This document shows positions 41,805 to 50,824 of a stretch of DNA of 64,000 bases, piece by piece. The notes under the pieces were generated by a model. The model searched no databases. It was not told the DNA's origin and worked only from the letters and a program-made list of their open reading frames with translations. A program made the translations under genes and the position numbers. The first letter of the stretch is position 1; every line of letters begins with the position of its first letter. This stretch comes from DATMAM01 sp035559995 (lineage in GTDB: Bacteria; Desulfobacterota; Binatia; UBA9968), in NCBI GenBank assembly GCA_035559995.1, contig DATMAM010000040.1:1-64000 (forward strand), written 5' to 3'.

Positions 41805-42398
41805 ATGAAACACGAAACGATTCCCGGCTATACCTGCGGGACCGGCGCCGCCGAGCGCTCTCCGATCGCGCTCGCCGACTTCGAGCTGATGAAGAAAAGC
41901 GTGCTGTTCGGCGACGATGACGTCAAATACTTGCGCCTTTCATACGACATCGTCAAGGATCAGGTGGACGCCATTCTCGACGTGTGGTACGGCTTCGTCG
42001 CCTCGAACCCGCATTTGCTCAGCGCGTTCTCAGGCAAGCGCGACGGCCGGCCGCTCGACGCTTACCTGACGGCCGTGCGCCAGCGGTTCGGCCAATGGAT
42101 CCTCGACACGGCCCGCGCCGAGTACGACCAGAAGTGGCTCGACTATCAGCACGAGATCGGGCTCCGGCATCACCGCACGAAAAAGAACCGTACCGACGGC
42201 GTCGACGCCGCAGAAATCGTTCCTTTTCGCGACCTGTTTCTGCTGATTTTTCCCGTGACCTTCACGCTCAAGCCTTTCCTGGCGAAGAAAGGGCACGGAG
42301 CGGAGGACGTTGACAAAATGCACGAGGCGTGGATCAAGTCGTGCCTGCTTCAGGTCACGTTATGGAGCTACCCGTACGTGAAGGAAGGCGATTTCTGA
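41805..42398 (+). CDS. Protoglobin-family haem protein
   Basis: 197 residues; AAGGAG is 12 bp before the ATG. The protoglobin pattern is clear: DDDVKYLRLSYDIVKDQVDA, WYGFVASNPHLLSAF, LDAYLTAVRQRFGQWILDT and KWLDYQHEIGLRHH with His116 at the proximal haem position, then FRDLFLLIFPVTFTLKPFL. Protoglobins bind O2, CO or NO and are proposed sensors or NO/O2-reactive enzymes. Here the domain is free-standing with no methyl-accepting or cyclase output. The divergent HxlR gene suggests redox or electrophile control. Confidence 0.88.
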   Translation: MKHETIPGYTCGTGAAERSPIALADFELMKKSVLFGDDDVKYLRLSYDIVKDQVDAILDVWYGFVASNPHLLSAFSGKRDGRPLDAYLTAVRQRFGQWILDTARAEYDQKWLDYQHEIGLRHHRTKKNRTDGVDAAEIVPFRDLFLLIFPVTFTLKPFLAKKGHGAEDVDKMHEAWIKSCLLQVTLWSYPYVKEGDF

Positions 42399-42472
42399 TT
42401 CGCCGCGGCCAAAGAGGCCGGCCCGCGGCGGCCGCGGCCCCGAGCTCGGCGCAGCCGGCGGCCGCGGCCGCT

Positions 42473-43531
42473 TTAGCGAAATCCCCAAGCCGCGGTGATT
42501 TTCTTGATTCTTTCCGGCGCGTATTTTTCCTCTTCCCAGCCGCCGAAGATGATCTTGACGCCGCTCTTCCGCAGCCTCTTTTGGGTTTCCGTGCCGTCGA
42601 TGAAGGGCGACGCTCGGCCGATCCTGTCGTAACCTCTCTGGCCCTCGAGCGAAGCCAGCCAGCCGGCTAGGAGAAATGCCGCGTTAGGATTTTTCGCGCC
42701 TTTCAAAATCCCGATCGTCTCGCCCATGCCGATCGGGGTCTCGGTTGGGAAAACGGCCGCGATCTTTGCCTGCGGGTCGCGCCGCAGCAGGTTAAAAACC
42801 GTGGTGTAGTGAATGCCACACATCATGGCGACCTCGCCCGTCGTCACCTGGATCGCGCTCTCGTCGTAGCTGGCGCGCCCCCAGATCGGCTGGTTCTCCT
42901 TGATGCGCTTTACATAATCGAGAGTCTTTTCTTCACCCCACGCCGGCCACAGCCCCACGAACGCGTGTGGGCGCACGCGCACCGTGAATTTTCCCTTCCA
43001 GTAGGGATCCAGACAGTCCTGCCAGCTCTTGGGCACGCGCCCGGGCGGAACGAGCGTCGGGTTATAAGCAATCACGCGCGGGATAAAGCTCACCACCGCA
43101 AACGCGTTGTCGGGGCTGAAATGTTCCGGAGGATTTTTCGGGAAGATCCGCCGCCACTCGAGCGGCTCGGCCAGCACGCCGGCCTTTTTGAACCTCGCTT
43201 GCAGCCCCGACGGCACGTTGACCAAATCGTACTCGACGGTGCCCGCCATCGCCTCGGTCATCACCCGCTCGGAGACGCCGCCATCGACGTTGGCCGTGTA
43301 GTCGATCTTGATCTTCGGGTAGCTCTTTTCGAAACCCTCCAACACGAGCTTGGCCTCGTCGGCATTGAGGCTACTGCCGTAGCGCACCTTGCCTTCCTGG
43401 TTGGCCAATCTCACAACGTCCTCGAAGCTGTTGCCAAAACCGGGCGGGTTGGCAAGGACGCGCGGAGCCACATTGAGAAAAGCCGCGGCGAGTATGACGG
43501 CGAGCGCGCTTGACGCGGACAGCGATTTCAT
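42473..43531 (-). CDS. Extracellular solute-binding protein, family 1 type (paralogue 2)
   Basis: 352 residues from the ATG at 43531, AAGGAGG 8 bp upstream. Signal peptide (SSALAVILAAAFLNVAPRVLA) followed by RYGSSLNADEAKLVLEGFEK, DYDL-type EYDLVNVPSGLQARF, SFIPRVIAYNPTLVPP and GMGETIGILKGAKNPNAAFL. Near-collinear with the 38602-39666 product. It is divergent from the signal-less SBP gene at 43635, the same gene-type combination that occurs (rearranged) at 36074-39666. Confidence 0.87.
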   Translation of the reverse strand: MKSLSASSALAVILAAAFLNVAPRVLANPPGFGNSFEDVVRLANQEGKVRYGSSLNADEAKLVLEGFEKSYPKIKIDYTANVDGGVSERVMTEAMAGTVEYDLVNVPSGLQARFKKAGVLAEPLEWRRIFPKNPPEHFSPDNAFAVVSFIPRVIAYNPTLVPPGRVPKSWQDCLDPYWKGKFTVRVRPHAFVGLWPAWGEEKTLDYVKRIKENQPIWGRASYDESAIQVTTGEVAMMCGIHYTTVFNLLRRDPQAKIAAVFPTETPIGMGETIGILKGAKNPNAAFLLAGWLASLEGQRGYDRIGRASPFIDGTETQKRLRKSGVKIIFGGWEEEKYAPERIKKITAAWGFR

Positions 43532-43634
43532 TTTATAGCCCTCCTTCGGCATTCGAGTACTGGCATAGTGGACTGACGGCTCGAATGCAAACTCGTCGTT
43601 CCAGCGCTCGATTCTTAACACAGGAGCAGCTTTC

Positions 43635-44675
43635 ATGTTACGCGGCAAGGTAAGAATCGCGCCGGCCTGTTACCACGTTCTTCATCTCATACCGGTGATG
43701 GCGGCGCACGAAATGAATTTTTTCCACGAGGAAGGGCTGCGTGAGCCCGACGGGTACCCGGCTTACGAGATTATTTCCGGAGGACTCGTCCCCTTTGGCC
43801 TGGAGAAGCTCGGCCTCAGCCAGGCGATGAAGGAGAAGTCGATCGATATCGCGCTCGATATCATGGCCTCGACCATTTTTTTTCAGCGCGCCCGCGGCGC
43901 GGACATCTACATCATCGCGGGCTGGCGCAATCAGCGAGGCGGCGTCGTCGTGAGCGCGCCCGACATCAAATCGGTCCAGGAGCTCAAGGGCAGGCGCATC
44001 GGCGTGATCGAAATCAACGGGGCCAACTATCGGGCGATGAAAGCCGTGCTCCGCCGGGCGGGATTGAACCCGGACCGAGACGTCGAGTGGCGCGGCCGAG
44101 TTTTTCCGCCGGGGAACGTCGATACGCTGCGGAGCGGCAAAGTCGATTGCATCACCTTGGAGATCGGCAGGGCCGAGCGACTCAAAAAAGAAGGCTTCAA
44201 CATCATCGCCAATCCCAAGGAGCTCTACCCCAACGGATTCCCCGTTCGAATTATCGCCGCCACCGGGAAAATTCTGGAGTCAAAGCCCGAGTACGTTAAA
44301 GCGTTTCTCAAGGGCATGATCCGCATCTACTGGTTCATCAGAACCCAGCCGGCCCATCTTCCGTACCTTCAGGCGCTGGAAAAGCGGCTGCGCTTCCAGA
44401 GCGCGGACCCGGAGGAAAGCACGACGCGCTTCGCCATGGGCTCCCCGGAGCAGGCCGAAGCGCAGCCCTTTCCCCTCGACGGCCTGCCGACGGGCTTTGA
44501 GGCGCTCTTGGACGAAGAGAGGGAGGCGGGCGAGCTCAACTACGAGGTTCCGCCGATCAGAGAAGTCTGCGCGCTCGATCTTGTGCGCGAGGCTTTTCAG
44601 GAGCTGATGCAGAAAGAGGAAAGGCGCGCGGAATACGAGCGGGCAAAGCAGGCGGCGGACCGGCTGGGGTACTGA
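43635..44675 (+). CDS. Signal-less NMT1-like solute-binding-fold protein (paralogue 3)
   Basis: 346 residues beginning MLRGKVRIAPACYHVLHL, GGAG before the ATG, no signal peptide. Shares long blocks with the 36074-37114 product (PVMAAHEMNFFHEEGLREPD, QRARGADIYIIAGWRNQRG, FLKGMIRIYWFIRTQP, SADPEESTTRF) and more distant similarity to 28733-29776. Differences cluster at about 115-160 (NGANYRAMKAVL in place of GGGTHLTMNAVL) and 250-255, so ligand specificity may differ. A separate gene for the universal stress protein faces it across 23 bp. Confidence 0.8.
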   Translation: MLRGKVRIAPACYHVLHLIPVMAAHEMNFFHEEGLREPDGYPAYEIISGGLVPFGLEKLGLSQAMKEKSIDIALDIMASTIFFQRARGADIYIIAGWRNQRGGVVVSAPDIKSVQELKGRRIGVIEINGANYRAMKAVLRRAGLNPDRDVEWRGRVFPPGNVDTLRSGKVDCITLEIGRAERLKKEGFNIIANPKELYPNGFPVRIIAATGKILESKPEYVKAFLKGMIRIYWFIRTQPAHLPYLQALEKRLRFQSADPEESTTRFAMGSPEQAEAQPFPLDGLPTGFEALLDEEREAGELNYEVPPIREVCALDLVREAFQELMQKEERRAEYERAKQAADRLGY

Positions 44676-44698
44676 GGATCTCTGCGAACGCTCGCCCG

Positions 44699-45142
44699 CT
44701 ATCTTCCGCGCACGGTCAAAACCGGGCAACTAGCCGCCGAGATCACGCGCGCGGCCACGCTTCCCATGAAGAGCTTGGCCAGACCTGTCCTCCCGTGCGT
44801 GCCGATCACGATCATGTCGGCTTTGTAGCGCTTGGCCGCGCGCAGGATCTCTTCGTGCACGGCGCCGCGCGCGAGCACATCGCGCACCTTGACGCGCGCG
44901 CTCTGCGCTTTTTTCGCCAGCGCCGTCAGGGCCGATTCGGCGTCGCGACGGCTGCTCTCCTCCAGTCTCGCGTACAGCGCCGGGTCTTCGTAGTTGCTCG
45001 CAACGAGGTAGTTCGCCAGCGGCGTCAGGACGTGGAAAAGCAAGAGCTCGGCCTTGTTTTGCCGCGCCATCTCCACGGCCTGTGCGAACGCGCGCTGGGA
45101 GGCGCGCGAGAAGTCCGTCGCATGCAGCACTCGGCGTACCAT
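44699..45142 (-). CDS. Universal stress protein, UspA family
   Basis: 147 residues. Usp fold with VLHATDFSRASQRAFAQAVE at the N-terminus and the ATP-binding signature IGTHGRTGLAKLFMGSVAARV near 110-132 (G-x2-G-x9-G-S). This places it in the nucleotide-binding UspA/UspFG type. Usp proteins act in stress resistance and signalling in the cytoplasm. It is followed by nothing on the same strand before the converging SBP gene; the isochorismatase-like gene lies 31 bp upstream on the same strand. Confidence 0.92.
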   Translation of the reverse strand: MVRRVLHATDFSRASQRAFAQAVEMARQNKAELLLFHVLTPLANYLVASNYEDPALYARLEESSRRDAESALTALAKKAQSARVKVRDVLARGAVHEEILRAAKRYKADMIVIGTHGRTGLAKLFMGSVAARVISAASCPVLTVRGR

Positions 45143-45173
45143 CGCGGCTCTTCTTTCCGCGCGGGAAGGCCTT

Positions 45174-45935
45174 CTACGCGCTCGCGCTAATCGCCTCGCC
45201 GTTTCCCGGCTGCCGCTCCCGGTGCTCGCGCGCGGCGCGCCAGGCGTCGAGATAGGCCAGCGCTTCTTCCAGCGAGACCACGTCCGCGTACTTCTGGTTC
45301 ATGTCGAACAGGTTGATCGCGTGAGCGGCCTCATGGCGGTCGAACACGCACTCCTCGACCACGACCATCTTGAACCGGTAGGTGGTTCCGTCGACGACGC
45401 TGGCGCGCACGCAGCCGCTCGTGCTCTCGCCGCAGGTGATGATCGTGTCGACGTCGAGATAGTTCAGATGGCCGATCAGGGGCGTCCCCCAGAAGGCGCT
45501 GGGCGAAGCCTTGCGCAGCACGGTTTCGCCTTCGAGCGGCTTGACCTCGTCGATGATGTCGTAGCGGCGCCGCCGGCGATCCCGCGCGGCGGGATCCTGC
45601 GGAATCCTTTCGCCGCCGGCGCGCGCCTCGGACCATCCTTCCACGCCCGCGCCGTCGAGGCCGGTCATGTGGACAATCGGAATTTTGACTTCGCGCGCTT
45701 TGGCTAAAAGCCTCTGGATGTGCGGAATCGCGTTCCACGCCGCAAGGCCGCAGCTTCCCGGCCAGGTCTTGATCGCCTCCAGAATCGGCTCCGGCTTGTC
45801 GCCGAACACCCAGCGGTACAGATCGATGAGGAGTAGCGCCGGCCGCGTGCCGAAGCCGCGCCGCCTTGCCGGCCTCATCGCGAGATGAGCCTTGTCCTGT
45901 TCGGTCAAGAAGCGGTCCCAAACGCGTTCAGCCAT
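45174..45935 (-). CDS. Isochorismatase-like cysteine hydrolase
   Basis: 253 residues, GGAGG 6 bp before the ATG. Catalytic triad: Asp of LLLIDLYRWV (about 38), Lys of VLRKASPSAFWGT (about 142) and Cys of GESTSGCVRASVVD (about 174). The family cleaves amide, imide or vinyl-ether bonds; N-carbamoylsarcosine amidohydrolase, maleamate amidase and nicotinamidase are members. Lys and Cys context is closest to the amidohydrolase subgroup, but the substrate is unknown. It lies next to uspA and is divergent from a fused CoA-transferase gene. Confidence 0.9.
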   Translation of the reverse strand: MAERVWDRFLTEQDKAHLAMRPARRRGFGTRPALLLIDLYRWVFGDKPEPILEAIKTWPGSCGLAAWNAIPHIQRLLAKAREVKIPIVHMTGLDGAGVEGWSEARAGGERIPQDPAARDRRRRRYDIIDEVKPLEGETVLRKASPSAFWGTPLIGHLNYLDVDTIITCGESTSGCVRASVVDGTTYRFKMVVVEECVFDRHEAAHAINLFDMNQKYADVVSLEEALAYLDAWRAAREHRERQPGNGEAISASA

Positions 45936-46125
45936 AAATCACCTCCAAAAATAAGTTGCCCGATCGACGCGCACAGACCGAAACCTATCATCCGCCGTTT
46001 GCGCCCGTCAAGTTTGCTTTAATCGCCGCGGGCTCTGTCCCGCCGTCGAGAAGCCAACCTTCGCTTGCTCGCGCTGGGCCGCGCGCATATACTTGGCGCT
46101 CGCGCGTCAGACCAGGAGCGCTCAA

Positions 46126-48537
46126 ATGTCTGCTGAAACCAATCGACCGCCGGCGGCGCTGGCGGGGCTCAGAGTTCTCGATCTCACCGGACGCATGGGC
46201 GGCTACTGCGGCAAGCTCCTCGCCAACTTAGGCGCGGAGGTCATTTTGATCGAGCCTCCGGGCGGAGATCCCATGCGCCGGGAAGGGCCGTTCAAGGACG
46301 ACATCGCGCATCCCGAAAAAAGCCTCTCTTTTGCCGCCTTTCACACCAACAAGCGCGGCATCGTTCTCGACCTGGAAACGAGCGCAGGACGGGAGACACT
46401 GGCGCGGCTTGTGCGTTTTGCCGACGTCTTGATCGAAGACCGTCCGGCCGGCTATCTCGATCGGCTGTCGCTTGGCTACGCTCAGCTTCAGGCGATCAAT
46501 CCCGCTCTGGTAATGACCTCCATCACCGGCTTCGGTCTATCCGGGCCGTATCGCGATTTCAAAACGCCGAACATCGTCGCGTTCGCCATGGGGGGATTGA
46601 TGAACCTGTGCGGCCATCCCGGGAAGGCGCCCCTGGTCGGCCCCTCAGACATCGCCTATCATCTGGGTTCTATTCACGCCGCCTTTGGAACGCTGGTCGC
46701 GCTCTACAACCGGCGCGGCTCCGGGCGCGGCGATCACGTCGAGGTTTCGCTGCAAGACGTGCTCGTCGCCGATCCTTTTCTCAAACTGGTCACGCGCTAC
46801 AGCGTGACGGCGGAGATCCAGCAGCGCACCGGGCACAGCCAGGCGACCACCGTCGCCGACACCTACAAATGTAAGGACGGTTACGTCCGGCTCTTCATCA
46901 ACCAGCCCGACCATTGGCGCCGCTTCGTCGAGTGGCTCGGCAGCCCGCCCGAGCTTCGGGATCCGAAACTCGAGAACGTGCAGAACCGCCACGGCCTTCG
47001 CCCGCTCCTCGACCGGCTGATCGAGGAGCGCACGATCACGTTTGAGAAAAGAGCTTTTTTCGAGCACTTTCAGGCTGAGCGCCTGGCGGCCGCGCCGATC
47101 AACTCGCCGCGGGAATTTTTGGCCGACGAGCAAACCGCGCACCGCGGATACCTGGCGGACGTCGACCATCGCTATTTGGGCCGGCACCGATTTCCGGGCG
47201 ATCCGTACAAACTTTCTGAAACGCCGTGGAGAATATCGCGCGGCGCGCCGCTCCTCGCCGAACACCAACGAGACATTTCAGCCTTCCTGGCGCAGCCCTC
47301 CGAATGGCTGGGCGAGCTGCGACAGTTTGCGCCCGCCCCCGCAAGCCGGCTCCCGTTCCACGCGGTGCGGGTTGTCGCCTTTCCGACGGGGGTCGTTGGC
47401 CCGAGCCTGGCCAGCCTGCTTGCGGACCAGGGAGCGGAAGTAATTGCCATCGAGTCGGCGCAGAGCTTGCCGCGCAATGTCCAACGCGGCCAGCGATTCC
47501 AGATTGCCGCCGACGCGATCAACGGCCGCAACAAAAAGCGCGTGACGATCAACATGAAGACCGCCGCGGGACGGGAGATCGCGGCCAAGCTCATCGCGAT
47601 CGCCGATGTTCTCGCGGAAAATTTCAGCGCCCGCGTCATGGCGAGCTGGGGGCTCGATTACCCGCGCGTGCGCGAAATTCGCCCGGACATCGTGATGGCA
47701 AGCTTGCAGGCTTTCGGCAACACAGGACCGCGGCGCGATTACATAAGCTTCGGGCCCATCCTGCTCGCGTTCTCGGGAATGACTCATCTCTGGCGCGACC
47801 CGGCCGTCGAACGTCCGGGGGCCGCCTCGCAGACGGCGTTGCCCGATTACATCGCGCCCTCGTACGCGGCTTTCGCCATCCTTGCGGCGCTCCATTACCG
47901 CGCGCGCACCGGCAAAGGGCAGTACATCGATCTCTCGCAGGCCGAAACGCCGGCGTCCATCCTGACGCAGGCGTATCTCGAATGGCTCGTCAACAACCGC
48001 GAGCCCGAGCCCCGCGGAAACTTCAGCCCCAACGCCGCGCCGCACGGCTGCTACCGTTGCAGCGGCAACGATCGCTGGTGCGTGATTTCCGTTCAGAGCG
48101 ATGAGGAATGGTTAAGGTTCTGCCAGCTGGCCGGGCATCCCGAGTGGTCGTCCGATTCTCGCTTCAGCAGTTTGGCGGCGCGCGTGATGCACCGGACAGA
48201 ACTTGATGCTTTAGTTGAAGCCTGGACCATTAACTACACGCCACACCAGATTACGCTCATGCTACAGCGCGACGGGATCGCGGCTGGAGCCGTGCACACC
48301 GCCGAGGATCTTTACCGCGATCCTCACCTCCGCGAGCGCGGTTCCACGTTCGAGGTCCACCACCCGGAGGCCGGCTGGTTCACGCAGGTAGCGCCCGCCG
48401 TGCGGCTGGCTCAAAGCCCGCCGCCGCGCTACGAGTGGCACGACGCCGGGCAGGATAACGAGGCGGTTCTCGGCGAGTTATTGGGAATGCCGGTCGAAAA
48501 AATTAAAGCTCTGGTTGAACAAGGCGTGTTGCGCTGA
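46126..48537 (+). CDS. Fused double family III CoA-transferase (first fusion)
   Basis: 803 residues from the ATG at 46126 (AGGAG 7 bp upstream), twice the normal length. Residues about 12-395 form one CaiB/BaiF unit (VLDLTGRMGGYCGKLLAN, FKDDIAHPEKSLSF, NTNKRGIVLDLE) and about 410-803 a second (AFPTGVVGPSLASLL, NKKRVTINMKTAAG, NAAPHGCYRCSGNDRWCVIS). Aligned on the R-x-x-TG-x-G motif, the catalytic Asp is Tyr in the first unit (DIAYHLGS) and is kept in the second (PDYIAPSY). The order matches the split gene pair at 30051 and 31367. Probably activates a carboxylic acid with a CoA donor; the substrate is unknown. Confidence 0.85.
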   Translation: MSAETNRPPAALAGLRVLDLTGRMGGYCGKLLANLGAEVILIEPPGGDPMRREGPFKDDIAHPEKSLSFAAFHTNKRGIVLDLETSAGRETLARLVRFADVLIEDRPAGYLDRLSLGYAQLQAINPALVMTSITGFGLSGPYRDFKTPNIVAFAMGGLMNLCGHPGKAPLVGPSDIAYHLGSIHAAFGTLVALYNRRGSGRGDHVEVSLQDVLVADPFLKLVTRYSVTAEIQQRTGHSQATTVADTYKCKDGYVRLFINQPDHWRRFVEWLGSPPELRDPKLENVQNRHGLRPLLDRLIEERTITFEKRAFFEHFQAERLAAAPINSPREFLADEQTAHRGYLADVDHRYLGRHRFPGDPYKLSETPWRISRGAPLLAEHQRDISAFLAQPSEWLGELRQFAPAPASRLPFHAVRVVAFPTGVVGPSLASLLADQGAEVIAIESAQSLPRNVQRGQRFQIAADAINGRNKKRVTINMKTAAGREIAAKLIAIADVLAENFSARVMASWGLDYPRVREIRPDIVMASLQAFGNTGPRRDYISFGPILLAFSGMTHLWRDPAVERPGAASQTALPDYIAPSYAAFAILAALHYRARTGKGQYIDLSQAETPASILTQAYLEWLVNNREPEPRGNFSPNAAPHGCYRCSGNDRWCVISVQSDEEWLRFCQLAGHPEWSSDSRFSSLAARVMHRTELDALVEAWTINYTPHQITLMLQRDGIAAGAVHTAEDLYRDPHLRERGSTFEVHHPEAGWFTQVAPAVRLAQSPPPRYEWHDAGQDNEAVLGELLGMPVEKIKALVEQGVLR

Positions 48538-48578
48538 GCCGATGGCGCGGCGATCTAGACCTCGTAGCGGCTCTACCG

Positions 48579-49005
48579 ATGGACTTCAAATCACCCGTAG
48601 GGTGGGTTGAGCGAAGCGAAACCCACCACCTTGTTGCGTGGAGTCGCGTAGGGTGGGTCGAGCGAAGCGAAACCCACCACCTTGTTGGGTCGAGTCACGC
48701 AGGGCGGGTCGAGCGAAGCGAAACCCGCCGGCCGAATCCGCGCTCTCACATCAACAGACAGGCATTTTCGAAAAGATAATGATATCCGCAATGCAAATAC
48801 ACCGATGCGCTCCGATGATGGGTATCGGCGCTTCGCGCCTCAACCCATCCTACCAATGGATTTAAAATCATCCCGTAGGGTGGGTTGAGCGAAGCGCAAC
48901 CCGCCACGTTGTTGGGTCGAGTCGCGTAGGGTGGGTTGAGCGAAGCGAAACCCACCACCTTGTTGGGTGGAGTCACGCAGGGCGGCGAAACCCGCCGTCG
49001 ATCCG
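48579..49005. repeat. REP-type palindromic repeat array with 51-bp period
   Basis: Six units in two groups of three begin at 48596, 48647 and 48698, and at 48874, 48925 and 48976, each group spaced by exactly 51 bp. The unit GTAGGGTGGGTTGAGCGAAG with its complement CTTCGC-AACCCACC forms a stem of about 9 bp; the last unit is shortened. Similar flanks (GGACTTCAAATCA at 48581 and GGATTTAAAATCAT at 48858) show that the group of three was itself duplicated. A seventh, differently sequenced REP lies inverted at about 48819-48854. The gene-free stretch 48538-49029 holds nothing else recognisable. Confidence 0.85.
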
Positions 49006-49029
49006 CAATGCACAATACGCCGCGCCCGA

Positions 49030-50811
49030 TCACAACCCCTTCCCAAAGTTCATCTCCTCGACCAGCGTCGGCAGGAAAGCGCCGATGAGCGCGGGCGAGC
49101 CTTTGCGCACCTGCTCGAGGCCGCGCTTGAGCGCCGGCCCGACATCATCGGGCTCGCTCACGATCTCGCCGTAGCCGTTTGCCGCCTCCGCCAGCTTGGC
49201 GAAGTTGGGCGGCGGATCGAAAAGCCCGCCCTCGTAATTCTCCGCTCGCGCGGCCGCGCCGTCGGGATACGTGGCCTTGAGCCCTCTCGTCCCGGTGCTG
49301 TACGAGCGATTGACGAAAACCACCGTCAAGAACGGCGCCTTGTAATGCGCCGCGCACCAAAGCGCGGGCAGCGGCGTGCCGAACATGAGATAGCCGTCGC
49401 CCGTCGCCAGGACGATATCGCGATCCGGCCGAGCGAGCTTGGCCCCGAACGCCGCGCCGGCCCCGAAACCGCCGGAGGAGCCGCCGCTGCCAAAGTAGGT
49501 TCCCGGCCGGCTTCGCCCGTGGTGATCGATGACGAATCCGGAGTTGCTGAGCGCGTCGTCGATGACGATCGCGTCCGGCTCGAGAATCTTGCCGAGTTGA
49601 TACGCGACCCAGCGCGGATGGAGCGGCCGCCGCCGTCCAGCCTCGACGCCGAGCCTTTCACACTCGGCTTCGAGCTCGCGCTTGCGCGCCTGCAGGCGCG
49701 CGCGGCGCTCGGCGATGCGGCTCATGTCGCTCTTCGTGAGCAGCCCCTGCGCAGCCTCGTAGATGGCGCGCGCGGCGGCCGCGGACGTCACCGGAAGCCA
49801 GAGATCCGCGCAATGCTCGATCGTCTTGTAGCGCGACAGCACGGGATCGGGATCGACCCAAATGATCTTGGCGTCCGGGGCCGGACATTCCTTCGGCGGC
49901 ATGAACGGCACCGGCTCCTCGAGAACGAGCAGCGCGTCCGCGTCCTGGGGATCCGGGCCGGTGCCGAAGAGCGGGTGAGTGTTGGGAAAGTTCATCCGGT
50001 CCGCGCGATAGGTGTCCATCACCGGCAGCGCCAGAAGCTCGGCGAGCAAAACCAGCGCTTCTACCGATTCGGGGTTTCTTCCCGACTTCGCCGTGCAGAC
50101 ACACGGATTGCGCGCATCGATGAGCCACTGCGCCGCCTTGCGCGCGTCGGCGGGGTCCGGCCAAGCCGGCCGCGCGATGCCGAGCTGATCGCGCGTCGGA
50201 AAGCGCGTGCTTCCGGAAAATCGAAGCATCGCGGTCTCGCGCGGCACGGTCAGATACACCGGCCCTTTGGGCTCGCTCATCGCAAGCTGCAAGAGCCGGC
50301 TCACGATGAGACCGGGATTGTCCTGATGCTCGAGACGGTGATCCGCTTTTGTGTATTGCCGGAGAATCTCCGCTTGATCCCGCGGCTCCTGGACCCATTG
50401 CACGCCGCTGTTACGCGCGCCCCGCATCGAGCCGGGATACGCGCGCGGTCCGGTTCCGGCGGTGATCAAGACGGGATAGGGTCCGCGCCACGCCGTGTGA
50501 ATGGCGCCGCCGTAATTTAACGTGCCCACGTCGACGTGCACGGCGGTTGCGGCGGGTTGATCGGACACCATCGCGCTTCCCATCGCGGCGTTGAGCGCCA
50601 CGCTCTCGTGCGGCACGGTGATCAACCGCGGCGTAGGCCACCCCCGCTGTTGCGCTTTGGCGACGCTCTCCTGCCAGAAGGCGATCTCCGAGCCGGACAC
50701 AAAAAAGAGATGCTCGACGCCGCCGAGCCTCATCGCCTGGACCAGCGCATCCGACCATTCTTCAGCGGCGTACTGTCGCCAGCGAGGATCGACGGCCATT
50801 TGCTCTCTCAT
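49030..50811 (-). CDS. Thiamine-diphosphate-requiring enzyme, acetolactate synthase/2-hydroxyacyl-CoA lyase-like
   Basis: 593 residues from the ATG at 50811 (GGGAG upstream), 13 bp after the stop of the upstream CoA-transferase gene. Three-domain ThDP enzyme: catalytic Glu in TVPHESVALNAAMG (about 67), central SGRNPESVEALVLL and the cofactor motif ATGDGYLMFGT with VFVNRSY later. It resembles the 4888-6630 product but is diverged. The gene order of crotonase, CoA-transferase and ThDP enzyme recalls oxalyl-CoA decarboxylase or 2-hydroxyacyl-CoA lyase systems, in which the acid is first loaded onto CoA. The true substrate is unknown. Confidence 0.8.
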   Translation of the reverse strand: MREQMAVDPRWRQYAAEEWSDALVQAMRLGGVEHLFFVSGSEIAFWQESVAKAQQRGWPTPRLITVPHESVALNAAMGSAMVSDQPAATAVHVDVGTLNYGGAIHTAWRGPYPVLITAGTGPRAYPGSMRGARNSGVQWVQEPRDQAEILRQYTKADHRLEHQDNPGLIVSRLLQLAMSEPKGPVYLTVPRETAMLRFSGSTRFPTRDQLGIARPAWPDPADARKAAQWLIDARNPCVCTAKSGRNPESVEALVLLAELLALPVMDTYRADRMNFPNTHPLFGTGPDPQDADALLVLEEPVPFMPPKECPAPDAKIIWVDPDPVLSRYKTIEHCADLWLPVTSAAAARAIYEAAQGLLTKSDMSRIAERRARLQARKRELEAECERLGVEAGRRRPLHPRWVAYQLGKILEPDAIVIDDALSNSGFVIDHHGRSRPGTYFGSGGSSGGFGAGAAFGAKLARPDRDIVLATGDGYLMFGTPLPALWCAAHYKAPFLTVVFVNRSYSTGTRGLKATYPDGAAARAENYEGGLFDPPPNFAKLAEAANGYGEIVSEPDDVGPALKRGLEQVRKGSPALIGAFLPTLVEEMNFGKGL

Positions 50812-50824
50812 GCGCCCGCTCCCT

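Noticed and set aside
42399..42472. GC-rich palindromic stretch between protoglobin and SBP genes as a terminator
   Set aside because: GGCCGCGGCC-type repeats can pair in several ways, but no T-tract follows on either strand.
48579..49005. Possible CRISPR array because of the regular spacing
   Set aside because: The units are palindromes of about 30 bp separated by similar rather than unique sequences, there are only three per group, and no cas genes are present.
48579..49033. Open frames encoding repeated GWVERSETHH-like peptides
   Set aside because: They are translations of the REP units on both strands, lack ribosome sites, and are a familiar source of spurious gene calls.
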